A stretch of 64,000 nt of DNA from Streptomyces sp. DH12 (GCF_020873895.1 NZ_JAHWGT010000013.1:62001-126000); one strand, 5' to 3'. Shown: positions 41,301-50,056, numbered from the stretch's first letter. A program made the numbers and translations. The notes: a model not told the origin generated them from the letters alone.

Positions 41301-42509
41301 GTGACTCCTTTTCCCACCTCCCACCGATTCACCGGCTGGCGGACCGTACTGGCCCTCTCGGTGGTCTTCGTGCTCCTCACCACGACCGGCTGGACCAGCG
41401 GCAAGCGCCCGCGCGGCGCGGCCCGCGACACCTGGGCCGCCGCGACGGCCGCGTGGCGCGCCGACCGGCTCGACGGCCGGCCCCTGCCGCCACCGTCATC
41501 CCCTCCGCCAGCGGTCACCGCGTTCTTCGCCTCGCTGCGCCCCGCCCAGCGGACCCGACTCGCCGACGAGCACCCTCTCGTCGTCGGCAACCTCGACGGA
41601 GCGCCGCCGCCCCTGCGCTACCGGGCCAACCGCAGCACCCTCCGCCGCGCCCTCGCCACCGAGCGGGTCCGTGTGGACGACCGGGGCCTGTCCACCGAAG
41701 GACGGCACGAGGCCGTGCGCAGGGCCCACCGGTTCGAGGCGCTGCTGTCCCGGGACAGGCAGGTCCTCGCCTTCGACCCGTCGGGGCAGGGCCGGGTCGC
41801 GGAGGTCTTCGGCGACCTGGCGCGCGCCGAGCGGGTCTCCGTCGTCGTCCCGGGCGTGGACACCAACCTGCTGACGTACCAGCGGACCGCCCGCAGGTAC
41901 ACGGCTCCCCACGGCATGGCCGAGTCGCTCCACGCCGCCGAACGCGAAGCCGCACCCGGTGTCCGCACCGCCGTCATCGCGTGGGCCGACTACACCGCAC
42001 CGAGCGGGGTCGGTGTGGACGCCGCGACCGGCCGGCTCGCGGCGAGCGGCGCCCTGCGGCTCGTGGCGCTCGCCGACGCCCTGCCCGGCACGTCGCGGGT
42101 CTCGTTGTTCTGCCACAGCTACGGCTCGGTGGTGTGCGGCCTCGCCGCGCGGCGGCTGCCCGACCGGGTGACCGACATCGCGGTCGCCGGCAGCCCCGGC
42201 ATGCGGGCCGAGACCGCCGCCGCGCTCGACACCGGCGCCCGGGTGTGGGCCATGAGGGACGCCGACGACTGGATCGCCGAGGTGCCCTACCTGGACGTCG
42301 GTGGGCTGGGCCACGGCGCCGACCCGGTGGCCCCCGAGTTCGGCGCGAGGCTCCTTTCCGCCACGGGCGCCGCGGGTCACGGCGGGTACTTCCTGCCCGG
42401 CACGGAAAGCCTGCGCAACTTCGCGCGGATCGGTGTCGGCGCCTACGGGAGCGTCAGCTGCGCCGACGCGGACGGCGCCTGCCACAGCGGATTCTCCGGT
42501 GCGGCGTGA
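41301..42509 (+). CDS. secreted alpha/beta hydrolase (DUF1023-type), paralogue 1
   Basis: A 402-residue protein with an N-terminal membrane/signal segment (TVLALSVVFVLLTTTGW). An actinobacterial DUF1023-like alpha/beta hydrolase fold follows. It has VVGNLDGAPPPLRYRAN, VLAFDPSGQGRVAEVFGD, VSVVVPGVDTNL, the nucleophile elbow FCHSYGSVV with S273, and GHGADPV near the expected catalytic acid/His region, ending GHGGYFLPGTESLRNF. A sister gene lies at 45939. The substrate is unknown. GTG at 41301 lacks a clear ribosome site. Confidence 0.75.
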   Translation: MTPFPTSHRFTGWRTVLALSVVFVLLTTTGWTSGKRPRGAARDTWAAATAAWRADRLDGRPLPPPSSPPPAVTAFFASLRPAQRTRLADEHPLVVGNLDGAPPPLRYRANRSTLRRALATERVRVDDRGLSTEGRHEAVRRAHRFEALLSRDRQVLAFDPSGQGRVAEVFGDLARAERVSVVVPGVDTNLLTYQRTARRYTAPHGMAESLHAAEREAAPGVRTAVIAWADYTAPSGVGVDAATGRLAASGALRLVALADALPGTSRVSLFCHSYGSVVCGLAARRLPDRVTDIAVAGSPGMRAETAAALDTGARVWAMRDADDWIAEVPYLDVGGLGHGADPVAPEFGARLLSATGAAGHGGYFLPGTESLRNFARIGVGAYGSVSCADADGACHSGFSGAA

Positions 42510-42600
42510 CTCCCACCCGCGTAGAAGTCGGACACCGTAGTCCGTTTCCGCTTCTCTTCCAGGGGCGACGCGCGGGCGCACGCCGCATACGATGAGGCGC

Positions 42601-43458
42601 ATGGGTGATGTGCTGGCCGGAAATCATGCCACCTGGGAGTTCGAACCCGACGCCGTGCTCATCCGCTTCGAACGGGGGATCCGCGCGCCGAAGCTCTTCC
42701 AGACGCTGCGCGAAAGACGCATCCCGCACGAGGCGTTGGCGTCGGTGGCGCTCGTCCCGGGCAGGCGGGGCACCGTGGTTCTCCACGCCGTGCCGCGCGC
42801 GGGCGCCGATCCGTTGATGGAAGCGGCCGCCGGCCAGCTCAAAGAGGGCTGCGACCCCTACCGCCTGGTGCTGCCCGCCGACCGCCAGACGCTCGCCGAG
42901 TACTACGCGCACGAGCTGCGCGCCCGCCTCGGCCCCGAGCGGGACGAGCCGGCCGAGCGCTTCCTGGTGACCGCCCCCGAGCCTCCCCTGCATTTCAAGG
43001 CCTACGACGGCAAAGCGTCCTTCGATGGCCGGAACGTGTCGTTCCGATGGTCCTGGACGGGCGCCTCGACCGCCAAGTGGAAGGCGGGCGACCAGACCGT
43101 CGCCGTCAGCGAGCTCAGTGGCGTGGAGTGGCGGTCGCCGGACGCGCCCGACGGCTGTCTGCGGCTCGTCCGGCCCGGTGACGAGCCGCTTCCCGTCCAG
43201 GCCGATCAGGATCCCGCCGCGGTCGTCTTCGGTTCCGGCTACGGGCTGGTGCACGAGTCGCTGCCGTTCGCCGCCGCCGTCCTGCAGGCCGTGCGGAACG
43301 CGACCGGCGCGGTCCCGGTGCCGGTCCGCGTGGGCGGGCGGCGTGACCCGGCGGACATCGCGGACCGCATCAGGCACCTCGGCGAGCTGTACCAGGCGGG
43401 CCTGGTGACGGACGAGGAGTTCTCGGCGAAGAAGGCCGAACTGCTGGCGGAGCTGTAG
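42601..43458 (+). CDS. DUF4429/SHOCT domain protein
   Basis: A 285-residue cytoplasmic protein. Two copies of a DUF4429 PH-like domain are visible (GNHATWEFEPDAVLIRFERG near residue 8 and KASFDGRNVSFRWSWTG near 147). The end is a SHOCT motif (IRHLGELYQAGLVTDEEFSA then KKAELLAEL). The DUF4429 family is common in Streptomyces and may bind membranes or nucleotides; function unknown. It precedes the two-component operon by ~107 bp. Confidence 0.8.
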   Translation: MGDVLAGNHATWEFEPDAVLIRFERGIRAPKLFQTLRERRIPHEALASVALVPGRRGTVVLHAVPRAGADPLMEAAAGQLKEGCDPYRLVLPADRQTLAEYYAHELRARLGPERDEPAERFLVTAPEPPLHFKAYDGKASFDGRNVSFRWSWTGASTAKWKAGDQTVAVSELSGVEWRSPDAPDGCLRLVRPGDEPLPVQADQDPAAVVFGSGYGLVHESLPFAAAVLQAVRNATGAVPVPVRVGGRRDPADIADRIRHLGELYQAGLVTDEEFSAKKAELLAEL

Positions 43459-43485
43459 CCGGGGGCGAAGGGACCGGCAGGGATG

Positions 43486-43501
43486 TCATACCGGGGTATG
43501 A
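43486..43501. promoter_or_regulatory. palindrome TCATACC-GG-GGTATGA before the two-component operon
   Basis: A perfect 16-bp palindrome 64 bp before the histidine kinase start, with an extra half-site GGTATGA at 43521-43527. A similar site (12 of 14 positions) lies before the hydrolase gene at 45829-45844. It is a likely binding site for the adjacent NarL-type regulator. Confidence 0.55.
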
Positions 43502-43565
43502 GGCCGGGAACTGGCGCCCTGGTATGACGCCCCGCCGGACGGCGCCCGCCTAGGCTGACAGCACC

Positions 43566-44942
43566 ATGAGCACCCCACCCCCTTCCCCCTCGACGCCGCA
43601 GGACCAGCCGGCCGCCCCTGTCGGACGCGCGGCAGCGCCGCAGCCCGGCAGTGTCTTCACGCCTTTGGCGCGCCTCCGGCACCTCTCACGGGAGGCGTCC
43701 CGGGCGTTCGGCGCCGCTCTGGCGACGCCCACGGAACCGGGGGCGCCGCTGCTCGGGCAGGCCTCGTCCCGCTGGGTCCGGCTCGTCCCGTACGTGGTCG
43801 CCCTCGCGTTCGTCGCGTCGCTGCTGCCGGTGACGGTCGTCGTCCTCATCAACGACTACGGCGTGAACGGCGGCATCGCCGGCCTGCTGGCCACGGCGCA
43901 GACGGCGCCGCTGCTCATGGCTGTCTCAAGGCCCCTCCAGGCGTGGTGGATCATTTTCGCCACCGATGTGGTGGGCGCCCTCGTGACGCTCCACGCGGAA
44001 TTCCCGCCGGACCGGCCGTGGCCGTGGACGCCGATGGTCGTCGTCGGCTACCTAGCGTTGATGCTCGCCGTGGGGCTGCGGGAACAGCGGCGGACCCTGG
44101 TCGGGGTGTGGCTCGTGACGGGCGCGGTCGGATTCGGCTTCGCCGTGTTCACCGAGGACCGCGGTGACGTCATCCACCTGGTGATGTTCGTCCTCAGCGG
44201 CGCCGTTCTCCTCATAACCGGCATGCTCCGCGAGCACGGGGTGGCGCAGCGGCGGCTCGAGGAGCAGGAGACCATCAGCGAGGCGGAGCGTTCCCGCAGG
44301 ACGCTGCTGGAGGAGCGGACGCGCATCGCGCGGGAACTGCACGACGTCGTCGCCCACCACATGTCCGTGATCACCGTGCAGGCGGACTCCGCGCCGTACC
44401 GGATCGAGGGGCTGCCGGACGCGGCGCGGGAGGAGTTCTCCTCGATCGCGGCGTCCGCGCGGGAGTCCCTGACCGAGATGCGACGGCTGCTGGCGGTGCT
44501 GCGCAGTGAGAACGCCGAGGGCGAGCGGGCTCCGCAGCCGGGCATCGGCCGAGTGCAGCAGCTGATCGAGGCGACGGTACGCACCGGGCTGCCCGTGGAG
44601 CTGACGCTCGCGGCTGATTTGGGGCCCGTCCCGCAGGCCGTGGACCTGTCGGCCTACCGGATAGTGCAGGAGGCGCTCGCCAACGTGGTGCGGCACGCGC
44701 CGGGCGCCCGCACCCGGGTGTCGATCTCCCGTTCACCCAACCTGGAATGGCTGATCGTACTCGTGGTCAACGGCCCGCCCACGGAGCCGGTTTCACTGCT
44801 GGAGACGTCCGGGACGGGCCACGGCCTGGTGGGCATGCGGGAGCGCGTACGGTTGACCGGCGGGCGGCTCGACACCGGGCCGCTGCCGGACGGCGGCTTC
44901 CGGGTCGCGGCACGGTTGCCGCTGGTCACGCCGCTGCCCTGA
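43566..44942 (+). CDS. NarL-type sensor histidine kinase
   Basis: A 458-residue kinase. It has a disordered N-terminus, then about five membrane helices (residues ~78-220), a coiled coil (RRLEEQETISEAERSRRTLL) and the HisKA_3 H-box ERTRIARELHDVVAHHMSV with the phospho-His. The HATPase domain has IVQEALANVVRHAPGA (N-box) and GTGHGLVGMRERVRL (G-box). It phosphorylates the regulator encoded 19 bp downstream. The membrane-embedded sensor without a large extracellular loop suggests it senses envelope stress. Confidence 0.85.
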   Translation: MSTPPPSPSTPQDQPAAPVGRAAAPQPGSVFTPLARLRHLSREASRAFGAALATPTEPGAPLLGQASSRWVRLVPYVVALAFVASLLPVTVVVLINDYGVNGGIAGLLATAQTAPLLMAVSRPLQAWWIIFATDVVGALVTLHAEFPPDRPWPWTPMVVVGYLALMLAVGLREQRRTLVGVWLVTGAVGFGFAVFTEDRGDVIHLVMFVLSGAVLLITGMLREHGVAQRRLEEQETISEAERSRRTLLEERTRIARELHDVVAHHMSVITVQADSAPYRIEGLPDAAREEFSSIAASARESLTEMRRLLAVLRSENAEGERAPQPGIGRVQQLIEATVRTGLPVELTLAADLGPVPQAVDLSAYRIVQEALANVVRHAPGARTRVSISRSPNLEWLIVLVVNGPPTEPVSLLETSGTGHGLVGMRERVRLTGGRLDTGPLPDGGFRVAARLPLVTPLP

Positions 44943-44961
44943 ACCGTCAGAAGGGACCTCC

Positions 44962-45642
44962 GTGACCATCCGTGTGATCATCGTCGACGACCAGGCCATG
45001 GTGCGGGCGGGGTTCGCCGCGCTGTTGTCGGCGCAGCCCGACATCGACGTGGTGGGCGAGGCGCCCGACGGTCGGGCCGGTGTCGCGGTGAGCCGCTCCA
45101 CCCACCCGGACGTGGTGCTCATGGACGTGCGGATGCCGGAGATGGACGGACTCGCCGCGGCGCGCGCACTGCTCGACCCGCCGCCCGGCGTGACGCACCG
45201 GCCGAAGGTCCTCATGCTCACCACGTTCGACGTGGACGACTACGTGTACGAGGCGTTGCGCGCCGGCGCCTCCGGTTTCCTCCTCAAGGACGCGCCTCCG
45301 GCGGACCTGATCTCCGCGGTCCGGGTCGTGGCGGCGGGCGAGGCGCTGCTCGCCCCTTCGGTGACCCGGCGGCTGATCGAGGACTTCGCCGCCCAGCGGC
45401 CCACTCCGCGCAAGGAGCGGTCGGTCAGGCTGAACGGGCTGACGCCACGGGAGACGGAAGTCCTCGAACTGATCGCCCGCGGACTGTCGAACCAGGAGAT
45501 CGCGGCGCACCTGGTCCTCGCGGAGCAGACGGTGAAGACGCACATCGGCCGGGTCCTCGCCAAGCTCGGTCTGCGGGACCGCGCCCAGGCCGTCGTATTC
45601 GCGTACGAGTCGGGGCTCGTCACCCCGGGCGACGCGGCCTAG
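44962..45642 (+). CDS. NarL/LuxR-family response regulator
   Basis: A 226-residue regulator. The receiver has acidic pocket IIVDD (8-10), phospho-Asp D55 in VVLMDVRMPEMDG, T84-region LMLTTF and K106-region FLLKDAPP. The C-terminal LuxR HTH is LTPRETEVLELIARGLSNQE then IAAHLVLAEQTVKTHI. It is the cognate partner of the upstream kinase. The CATACC-N2-GGTATG palindromes at 43486 and 45829 are its probable targets. Confidence 0.9.
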   Translation: MTIRVIIVDDQAMVRAGFAALLSAQPDIDVVGEAPDGRAGVAVSRSTHPDVVLMDVRMPEMDGLAAARALLDPPPGVTHRPKVLMLTTFDVDDYVYEALRAGASGFLLKDAPPADLISAVRVVAAGEALLAPSVTRRLIEDFAAQRPTPRKERSVRLNGLTPRETEVLELIARGLSNQEIAAHLVLAEQTVKTHIGRVLAKLGLRDRAQAVVFAYESGLVTPGDAA

Positions 45643-45773
45643 GAGCCGCGGCTGCCGCACGGGCAGAGGCGCCCGTCGGTCCGCGGCGGGCGCCCGGTCG
45701 TCGCACCACCGTGCCGGCGGGTGCGCCTCACCCCGGGCACGACCGGCCCGCCGCCCCTGCGCCGGCACCGCCC

Positions 45774-45819
45774 CGCCGCCTCCGGCCGCGTTGCCGGCAG
45801 TCGCCGGCAGGAGGCGGCG
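45774..45819 (+). terminator. hairpin after the response-regulator gene
   Basis: CGCCGCCTCC (45774-45783) pairs with GGAGGCGGCG (45810-45819). An inner GCCGGC-AGTC-GCCGGC hairpin lies at 45793-45808. A two-tier stem 130 bp past the stop, probably ending the two-component transcript before the hydrolase promoter. Confidence 0.45.
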
Positions 45820-45828
45820 TAGGACACC

Positions 45829-45844
45829 CCCTACCCCGGTATGA
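45829..45844. promoter_or_regulatory. second copy of the response-regulator site, before the hydrolase operon
   Basis: CCCTACC-CC-GGTATGA matches the perfect palindrome at 43486-43501 in 12 of 14 arm positions. It lies 94 bp before the hydrolase start and suggests that the two-component system controls the hydrolase-acyltransferase pair. Confidence 0.5.
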
Positions 45845-45938
45845 CCTCGCAGTTGGCTCCGGAGGGTGACGATCACTCGGGTGCCGTCTTCCTACCTTCC
45901 TCCCGTCACACCGACGAGGACGGAACGAGGGGGGCGGC

Positions 45939-46970
45939 ATGCGCCGTTACAAGAGGACCTTGGTGGCCGCGGCACTGGCGACGACCGTGGTCGCCGGGAC
46001 CGCGGGATGGGCGTCCGGCTCCGCGCAACAGCCCATGCCGGGCCCGCCGCCCGGCACTTCGGCGTGGCGGGGCGACACCTCGTTCGGACGGTCGCTCCCC
46101 GACCCGGTACGGGCCGCGCCCGCGGAGGTGGCCGCGTTCTTCCGCAGCCTCGGCGAGGAGGAAGGGCAGCGGCTCGCCCGGCGCCACCCGGGCGTGGTGG
46201 GCAACCTCGACGGCGCCCCACCGACCCTGCGGTATGAGGCCAACGCCCTCTCGGTGCGCCGTGACGCGCGCTACGCACACCTGGCGGACCGGCGGATACT
46301 CGCCTTCGACCCCCGTGGCCGCGGCCTGGTCGCCGAGGTCTTCGGGGACCTGGAGCGCAGCCGGCATCTCGCGGTCGTGGTCCCCGGGTCCGACATCGAC
46401 GCCGGCTCCTACGACCGGGCCCACGACCCCTATGGCACACCCGCCGGGATGGCCCGCCAGCTCCGCACCGCGACGGGGGGGCGGACCGCGGTCATCGCCT
46501 GGGCCGGGTACACCACACCGGTCGGTGTCGGCCTCGACGCCGCGACGGGCACCCTCGCCGAGGCTGGCGCCGAGCGGTTGACCCGCCTCACCGACGGGCT
46601 GGCCGCCACGGGCGCCGCCAAGCCTTCCCTGTTCTGCCACAGCTACGGCTCCGTGGTGTGCGGACTGGCCGCGCCGCAGCTGAAGGCGAAGGACCTGGTG
46701 GCGTTCGGCTCGCCAGGGATGCGCGCCGCCAACGTCCGGGACCTGCGCACGCCCGCACGGGTGTGGGTCGCCAAGGACCCCACCGACTGGATCTCCAAGG
46801 TGCCCCACGTGGAGTTCCTGGGTCTGGGCCACGGCACCGACCCTGCCTCGGAGCCGTTCGGCGCACGGCGGCTGCCCGCCGGGGACGCCCAGGGGCACAG
46901 CGGCTACTTCGCACCCGGCACCAGCTCGCTCCGCGCGTTCGCCGCAGTCGCCCAGGGGGACGCCGCATGA
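45939..46970 (+). CDS. secreted alpha/beta hydrolase (DUF1023-type), paralogue 2
   Basis: A 343-residue exported hydrolase with signal peptide RRYKRTLVAAALATTVVAGT. It keeps the same blocks as the gene at 41301: GVVGNLDGAPPTLRYEAN, FDPRGRGLVAEVFGD, VVVPGSDIDAGSYDRAH, FCHSYGSVV (nucleophile S235) and LGLGHGTDPA. It is ~60 residues shorter. Its ATGA junction with the acyltransferase gene shows a coupled operon. It probably acts on an acylated or esterified envelope or secreted compound. Confidence 0.75.
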   Translation: MRRYKRTLVAAALATTVVAGTAGWASGSAQQPMPGPPPGTSAWRGDTSFGRSLPDPVRAAPAEVAAFFRSLGEEEGQRLARRHPGVVGNLDGAPPTLRYEANALSVRRDARYAHLADRRILAFDPRGRGLVAEVFGDLERSRHLAVVVPGSDIDAGSYDRAHDPYGTPAGMARQLRTATGGRTAVIAWAGYTTPVGVGLDAATGTLAEAGAERLTRLTDGLAATGAAKPSLFCHSYGSVVCGLAAPQLKAKDLVAFGSPGMRAANVRDLRTPARVWVAKDPTDWISKVPHVEFLGLGHGTDPASEPFGARRLPAGDAQGHSGYFAPGTSSLRAFAAVAQGDAA

Positions 46971-48160
46971 AGCTCGTCGACCGCATCGAACTCCGCACGC
47001 CCGCCCATCGGGACCGCGCCGTGGACGGCCTGCGGGCCCTGGCCCTCCTCGCCGTGCCGACCGGGCACTGGCTGCTCGGCGGTTTCACCCTCGACGGCGA
47101 CGGGGCGATCCACAACGCGAGTCCCCTGTCGACTTTCGGGTTCCTCGCGCCCGCCAGTTGGGTCCTGCAGATGCTCGGCATCTTCTTCCTCGTCGGCGGC
47201 TACGCGTCCGTGCTCTCCTACCGTCGCCGCTCCGGAGGCACCGGCACGTGGCTGCGCGGCAGGATCGCCCGGCTCGGCCGGCCCGTCCTGGGGGTCACCG
47301 CGGTCTGGGCGACGCTGACAGTGGCCGGCTCCGCCTTGGGCGTGCCGGCCGACACGCTGCGCACCGGGGCGACCCTGGTGATACAGCCGCTGTGGTTCGT
47401 GGGCGTGTACACGGCCGTCACGGCGCTCACGCCCTACTGCGTGCGGGCCGCCCGCCGCATGGGGCCGTGGGCCGCGGCGCCGCTCCTCGCCTCGGTGGCC
47501 GTGGTGGACCTCCTGCGGTACGGCCCGTACGCGGACGCCGTGCCCTCGTGGGTGAGCGTCCTCAACCTCCTGCCGGGCTGGCTGTTCGCCTACCAGCTCG
47601 GGGTGTCATGGGGTGAGCGCCGGATGGGTCGGCGGGAGGCGTGGGTGCTCCTCGTGGGCGGCGCCGTGCTCTTCGCCGCTCTGATCGCCTTCTTCCACTA
47701 TCCGGCGTCGATGGTCGGTGTCCCCGGGCAGGATCGTGCCAACTCCCACCCGCCCTCGCTCCTGGTCCTCGCCCTGGCGGCGGCCCAGAGCGGCGCCGCG
47801 ATCCTGCTGAAGGACCGCATCGGGGCGCTGCTGCGGCGGCCGGCGCTGTGGGCGCCGGTGGTGGTGGTCAACCTGTCGGCGATGACGATCCTGTGCTGGC
47901 ACCAGACGGCGATGCTGGCCGCGGCTGTGCCCGCTTCCTTGACCGCCGGGGCGGTGCCCGGCCTGACGACCGCGCCGGACACCGCCGGTTGGATTCTCGC
48001 GCGGCTGGCGTGGATGCCGCTGTTCGCCGTGCTGCTGGTGCTCATAGCCCGTTACGCGCGGGGGTTCGAGTCCCCTTGGACGCGGGCCACCCACGCGGGG
48101 CGGGCGGCGGCGGGCGTCCTGGCCGCGGGCTTCACGGCCTTCGCCCTCGGCCTGGCGTGA
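46967..48160 (+). CDS. acyltransferase-3 family membrane protein
   Basis: A 397-residue membrane O-acyltransferase of the acyltransferase_3 type. The family start RDRAVDGLRALALLAVPTGHW carries the conserved Arg and His (H42). About ten hydrophobic helices follow, with WFVGVYTAVTALTPY and LNLLPGWLFAYQLG in the middle. It transfers acyl groups to extracytoplasmic sugars or polymers. It is coupled to the hydrolase (ATGA overlap), so acylation and deacylation of the same target is a reasonable idea. Confidence 0.75.
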   Translation: MKLVDRIELRTPAHRDRAVDGLRALALLAVPTGHWLLGGFTLDGDGAIHNASPLSTFGFLAPASWVLQMLGIFFLVGGYASVLSYRRRSGGTGTWLRGRIARLGRPVLGVTAVWATLTVAGSALGVPADTLRTGATLVIQPLWFVGVYTAVTALTPYCVRAARRMGPWAAAPLLASVAVVDLLRYGPYADAVPSWVSVLNLLPGWLFAYQLGVSWGERRMGRREAWVLLVGGAVLFAALIAFFHYPASMVGVPGQDRANSHPPSLLVLALAAAQSGAAILLKDRIGALLRRPALWAPVVVVNLSAMTILCWHQTAMLAAAVPASLTAGAVPGLTTAPDTAGWILARLAWMPLFAVLLVLIARYARGFESPWTRATHAGRAAAGVLAAGFTAFALGLA

Positions 48161-48215
48161 GCGGCCCGATGCGGCCCGATGCGGCCCGATGCGGCCCGAG
48201 CGGCCCGAGCGGCCG
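48161..48215. repeat. short tandem repeat GCGGCCCGAT
   Basis: Starting right after the acyltransferase stop, GCGGCCCGAT is repeated three times exactly (48161-48190), then decays to GCGGCCCGAG units. A simple-sequence array in a gene-free gap. Confidence 0.8.
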
Positions 48216-48352
48216 AGGGTGGCGGACACCGCGCGGGGCCGGTCGGCCGCCTCGGGCGGCGCGGTGCAGCCCGGCGCCTTCGGGAGGTGGGCCGGCTCGG
48301 CGGGTTCCGCGTGTGGCGGGCCCCCCGTGGGTCGGATTCGGCCGGTGTGGCA

Positions 48353-48443
48353 GGTCCGGCCCGTGGGAGCAGGTCCGGCCCGTGGGAGCGGGTCCGGCCG
48401 GTGGGGCGGCTCCGGCCCGTGGGGCGGCTCCGGCCCGTGGGGT
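48353..48443. repeat. five ~18-bp tandem repeats (GGTCCGGCCCGTGGGAGC type)
   Basis: Five units of about 18 bp with small changes (TCCGGCCCGTGGG core). The whole gap 48161-48496 is non-coding; the frames through it are repeat artefacts. Confidence 0.7.
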
Positions 48444-48496
48444 GGGACGGAGGCCGGGGGGCGAAGCCGGAGGGGTGGGGGCTGGTGGGCTGTGGG

Positions 48497-49516
48497 TTAC
48501 TTCTCGCGGGCGGCGGAGGTGCTGGACATGTCCGCGTACCGGCTGCCGGCGACCTGGTCGGCGATGGGCTCCAGCAGGGCGAGTTCGGATTCGGTGAGGA
48601 TCAGGCGGGTCGCGGCGGTGTTCTCCAGCAGGCGGCTGCGCTTGCGGGTGCCGGGGATGGGGACGACGGTCAGGCCGTGTACGGCCGCCCGCTGGTGCAC
48701 CCACGCCAGGGCCACCTGGGCTGGGGTGGCGTCGTGGGCGGCGGCGATGGAGCGCACGGGCTCGAGGAGGGTGGCGTTGCGGAGGGCGTTGTCACCGGAG
48801 AAGCGGGGGTGGGCGTGACGGTAGTCGGTTTCGGAGAGTTCCTTGGAGGCGTCGGTGAAGGCTCCGGTGAGGAAGCCGCGGCCCAGCGGCGAATAGGGGA
48901 CGAGGGCGACACCGAGTTCGGCGGCCGCGGGGACGGCGCTCTCCTCGACGTCCCGGGAGAACAGTGACCACTCGGACTGCAGGGCGGCGATCGGGTGCAC
49001 GGCGTGGGCTTCGCGCAGTTCGTCACCGGTGACCTCGCTGAGGCCCAGGTGCTTCACCTTGCCCTCCCGCACGAGGTCGGCCATGGCGCCGACGGACTCG
49101 GCGAGGGGCACGGAGGGGTCGCGGCGGTGCATGTAGTAGAGGTCGATGACGTCGACGCCGAGGCGCCGCAGGCTGCCCTCGACGGCGGACCTGATGTAGG
49201 CCGGGTCGTTGCGCAGGCCGCGGTGGGCGGGGTCGTCCGAGCGGACGACGGCGAACTTCGTGGCGAGGGTGATCTCGTCGCGGTGGGCGGCGACGAAGGG
49301 GGCGAGGAACTCCTCGTTGGCCCCCCGCCCGTAGATGTCGGCGGTGTCGATGAGGGTGACGCCGGCTTCGAGGGCGGCGTCGAGGGTGTCGCGGGCGGCG
49401 ACCTCGTCGGTGTCGCCGTAGAACTCGCTCATGCCCATGGCGCCGAGGCCCTGGACGCCGACCAGCGGTCCCGTCGCTCCCAGCCGTACCTGAGGGATCG
49501 TCTGTCCGGAGGTCAT
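48497..49516 (-). CDS. aldo/keto reductase
   Basis: A 339-residue NADPH-dependent oxidoreductase with a TIM barrel. The catalytic tetrad is visible: DTADIYG (Asp and Tyr), ATKFAV (Lys) and DLYYMHRRD (His). LGLSEVTGDEL and the C-terminal NADP-binding VVPIPGTRKRSRLLEN complete it. It reduces carbonyls; substrate unknown. It is co-transcribed with the upstream MerR gene (4-bp overlap), which probably senses the same reactive aldehyde or ketone. Confidence 0.9.
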   Translation of the reverse strand: MTSGQTIPQVRLGATGPLVGVQGLGAMGMSEFYGDTDEVAARDTLDAALEAGVTLIDTADIYGRGANEEFLAPFVAAHRDEITLATKFAVVRSDDPAHRGLRNDPAYIRSAVEGSLRRLGVDVIDLYYMHRRDPSVPLAESVGAMADLVREGKVKHLGLSEVTGDELREAHAVHPIAALQSEWSLFSRDVEESAVPAAAELGVALVPYSPLGRGFLTGAFTDASKELSETDYRHAHPRFSGDNALRNATLLEPVRSIAAAHDATPAQVALAWVHQRAAVHGLTVVPIPGTRKRSRLLENTAATRLILTESELALLEPIADQVAGSRYADMSSTSAAREK

Positions 49517-49989
49517 CGTGCTGCCCTTTCCGGCGCCGGTCGGGCGCCCGCATAGATGTCGATCTTCATATCGAGGACGGCCAGGGTCTCCTGGAGCTCC
49601 CCGATGCGGGTGAGCACGTCGCGGCGCGTCGCCTCCAGCAGGGCGCGCCGCTCATGGAAGGTGTGCTGCCCCGCGCGGACCAGTTCCGCGTAGCGCACCA
49701 TGGCCGCGACGGACATGCCCGTCAGCCGCAGCTTGCCGACCAGGACGAGCCAGTCCAGGTCCCGGTTGGTGAAGCGGCGTTGGCCGGTGGCCGACCGGTC
49801 GACGTGCGGCATGAGCCCGATGCGCTCGTACCAGCGCAGGGTGTGCGCGCTGAGGCCGGTCCACGCCGCGACCTCGCTGATGGTGTAGTGGTCCTGCCCG
49901 TCGGGGCGGGGGTGTGCGGGCGGTGGGGCGGCGCAGACGTCGCTGCTGGTGGTGGGGGTGGCCGGCGGAGTGCTCTCGATCACCGTCAT
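49513..49989 (-). CDS. MerR-family regulator
   Basis: A 158-residue MerR protein. A 30-residue disordered N-terminus is followed by YTISEVAAWTGLSAHTLRWY, then ERIGLMPHVDR (HTH and wing) and a C-terminal coiled coil (ERRALLEATRRDVLTRIGEL). No Cys-based metal site is evident, so it likely senses an organic compound. Its promoter has the 19-bp spacer typical of MerR-activated promoters and its start is at the predicted transcription start. Confidence 0.85.
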   Translation of the reverse strand: MTVIESTPPATPTTSSDVCAAPPPAHPRPDGQDHYTISEVAAWTGLSAHTLRWYERIGLMPHVDRSATGQRRFTNRDLDWLVLVGKLRLTGMSVAAMVRYAELVRAGQHTFHERRALLEATRRDVLTRIGELQETLAVLDMKIDIYAGARPAPERAAR

Positions 49990-49994
49990 GCCCC

Positions 49995-50027
49995 CACGCT
50001 AGGACCTTGGAGTGCACTCGAAGCAAG
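49995..50027 (-). promoter_or_regulatory. MerR-type promoter with 19-bp spacer
   Basis: On the minus strand TTGCTT, 19 bp, TAGCGT. The spacer holds the dyad CTTCGAGTGCACTCCAAG (50006-50023), with one mismatch. Transcription would begin at or next to the MerR ATG (49989), giving a leaderless mRNA. Confidence 0.5.
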
Positions 50028-50056
50028 TGCCGCGGCGAGCAAGTAACCTCGTCCGC

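Noticed and set aside
48161-48443. A CRISPR array
   Set aside because: Repeats are 10 or 18 bp, directly abutting and without unique spacers; no cas genes nearby.
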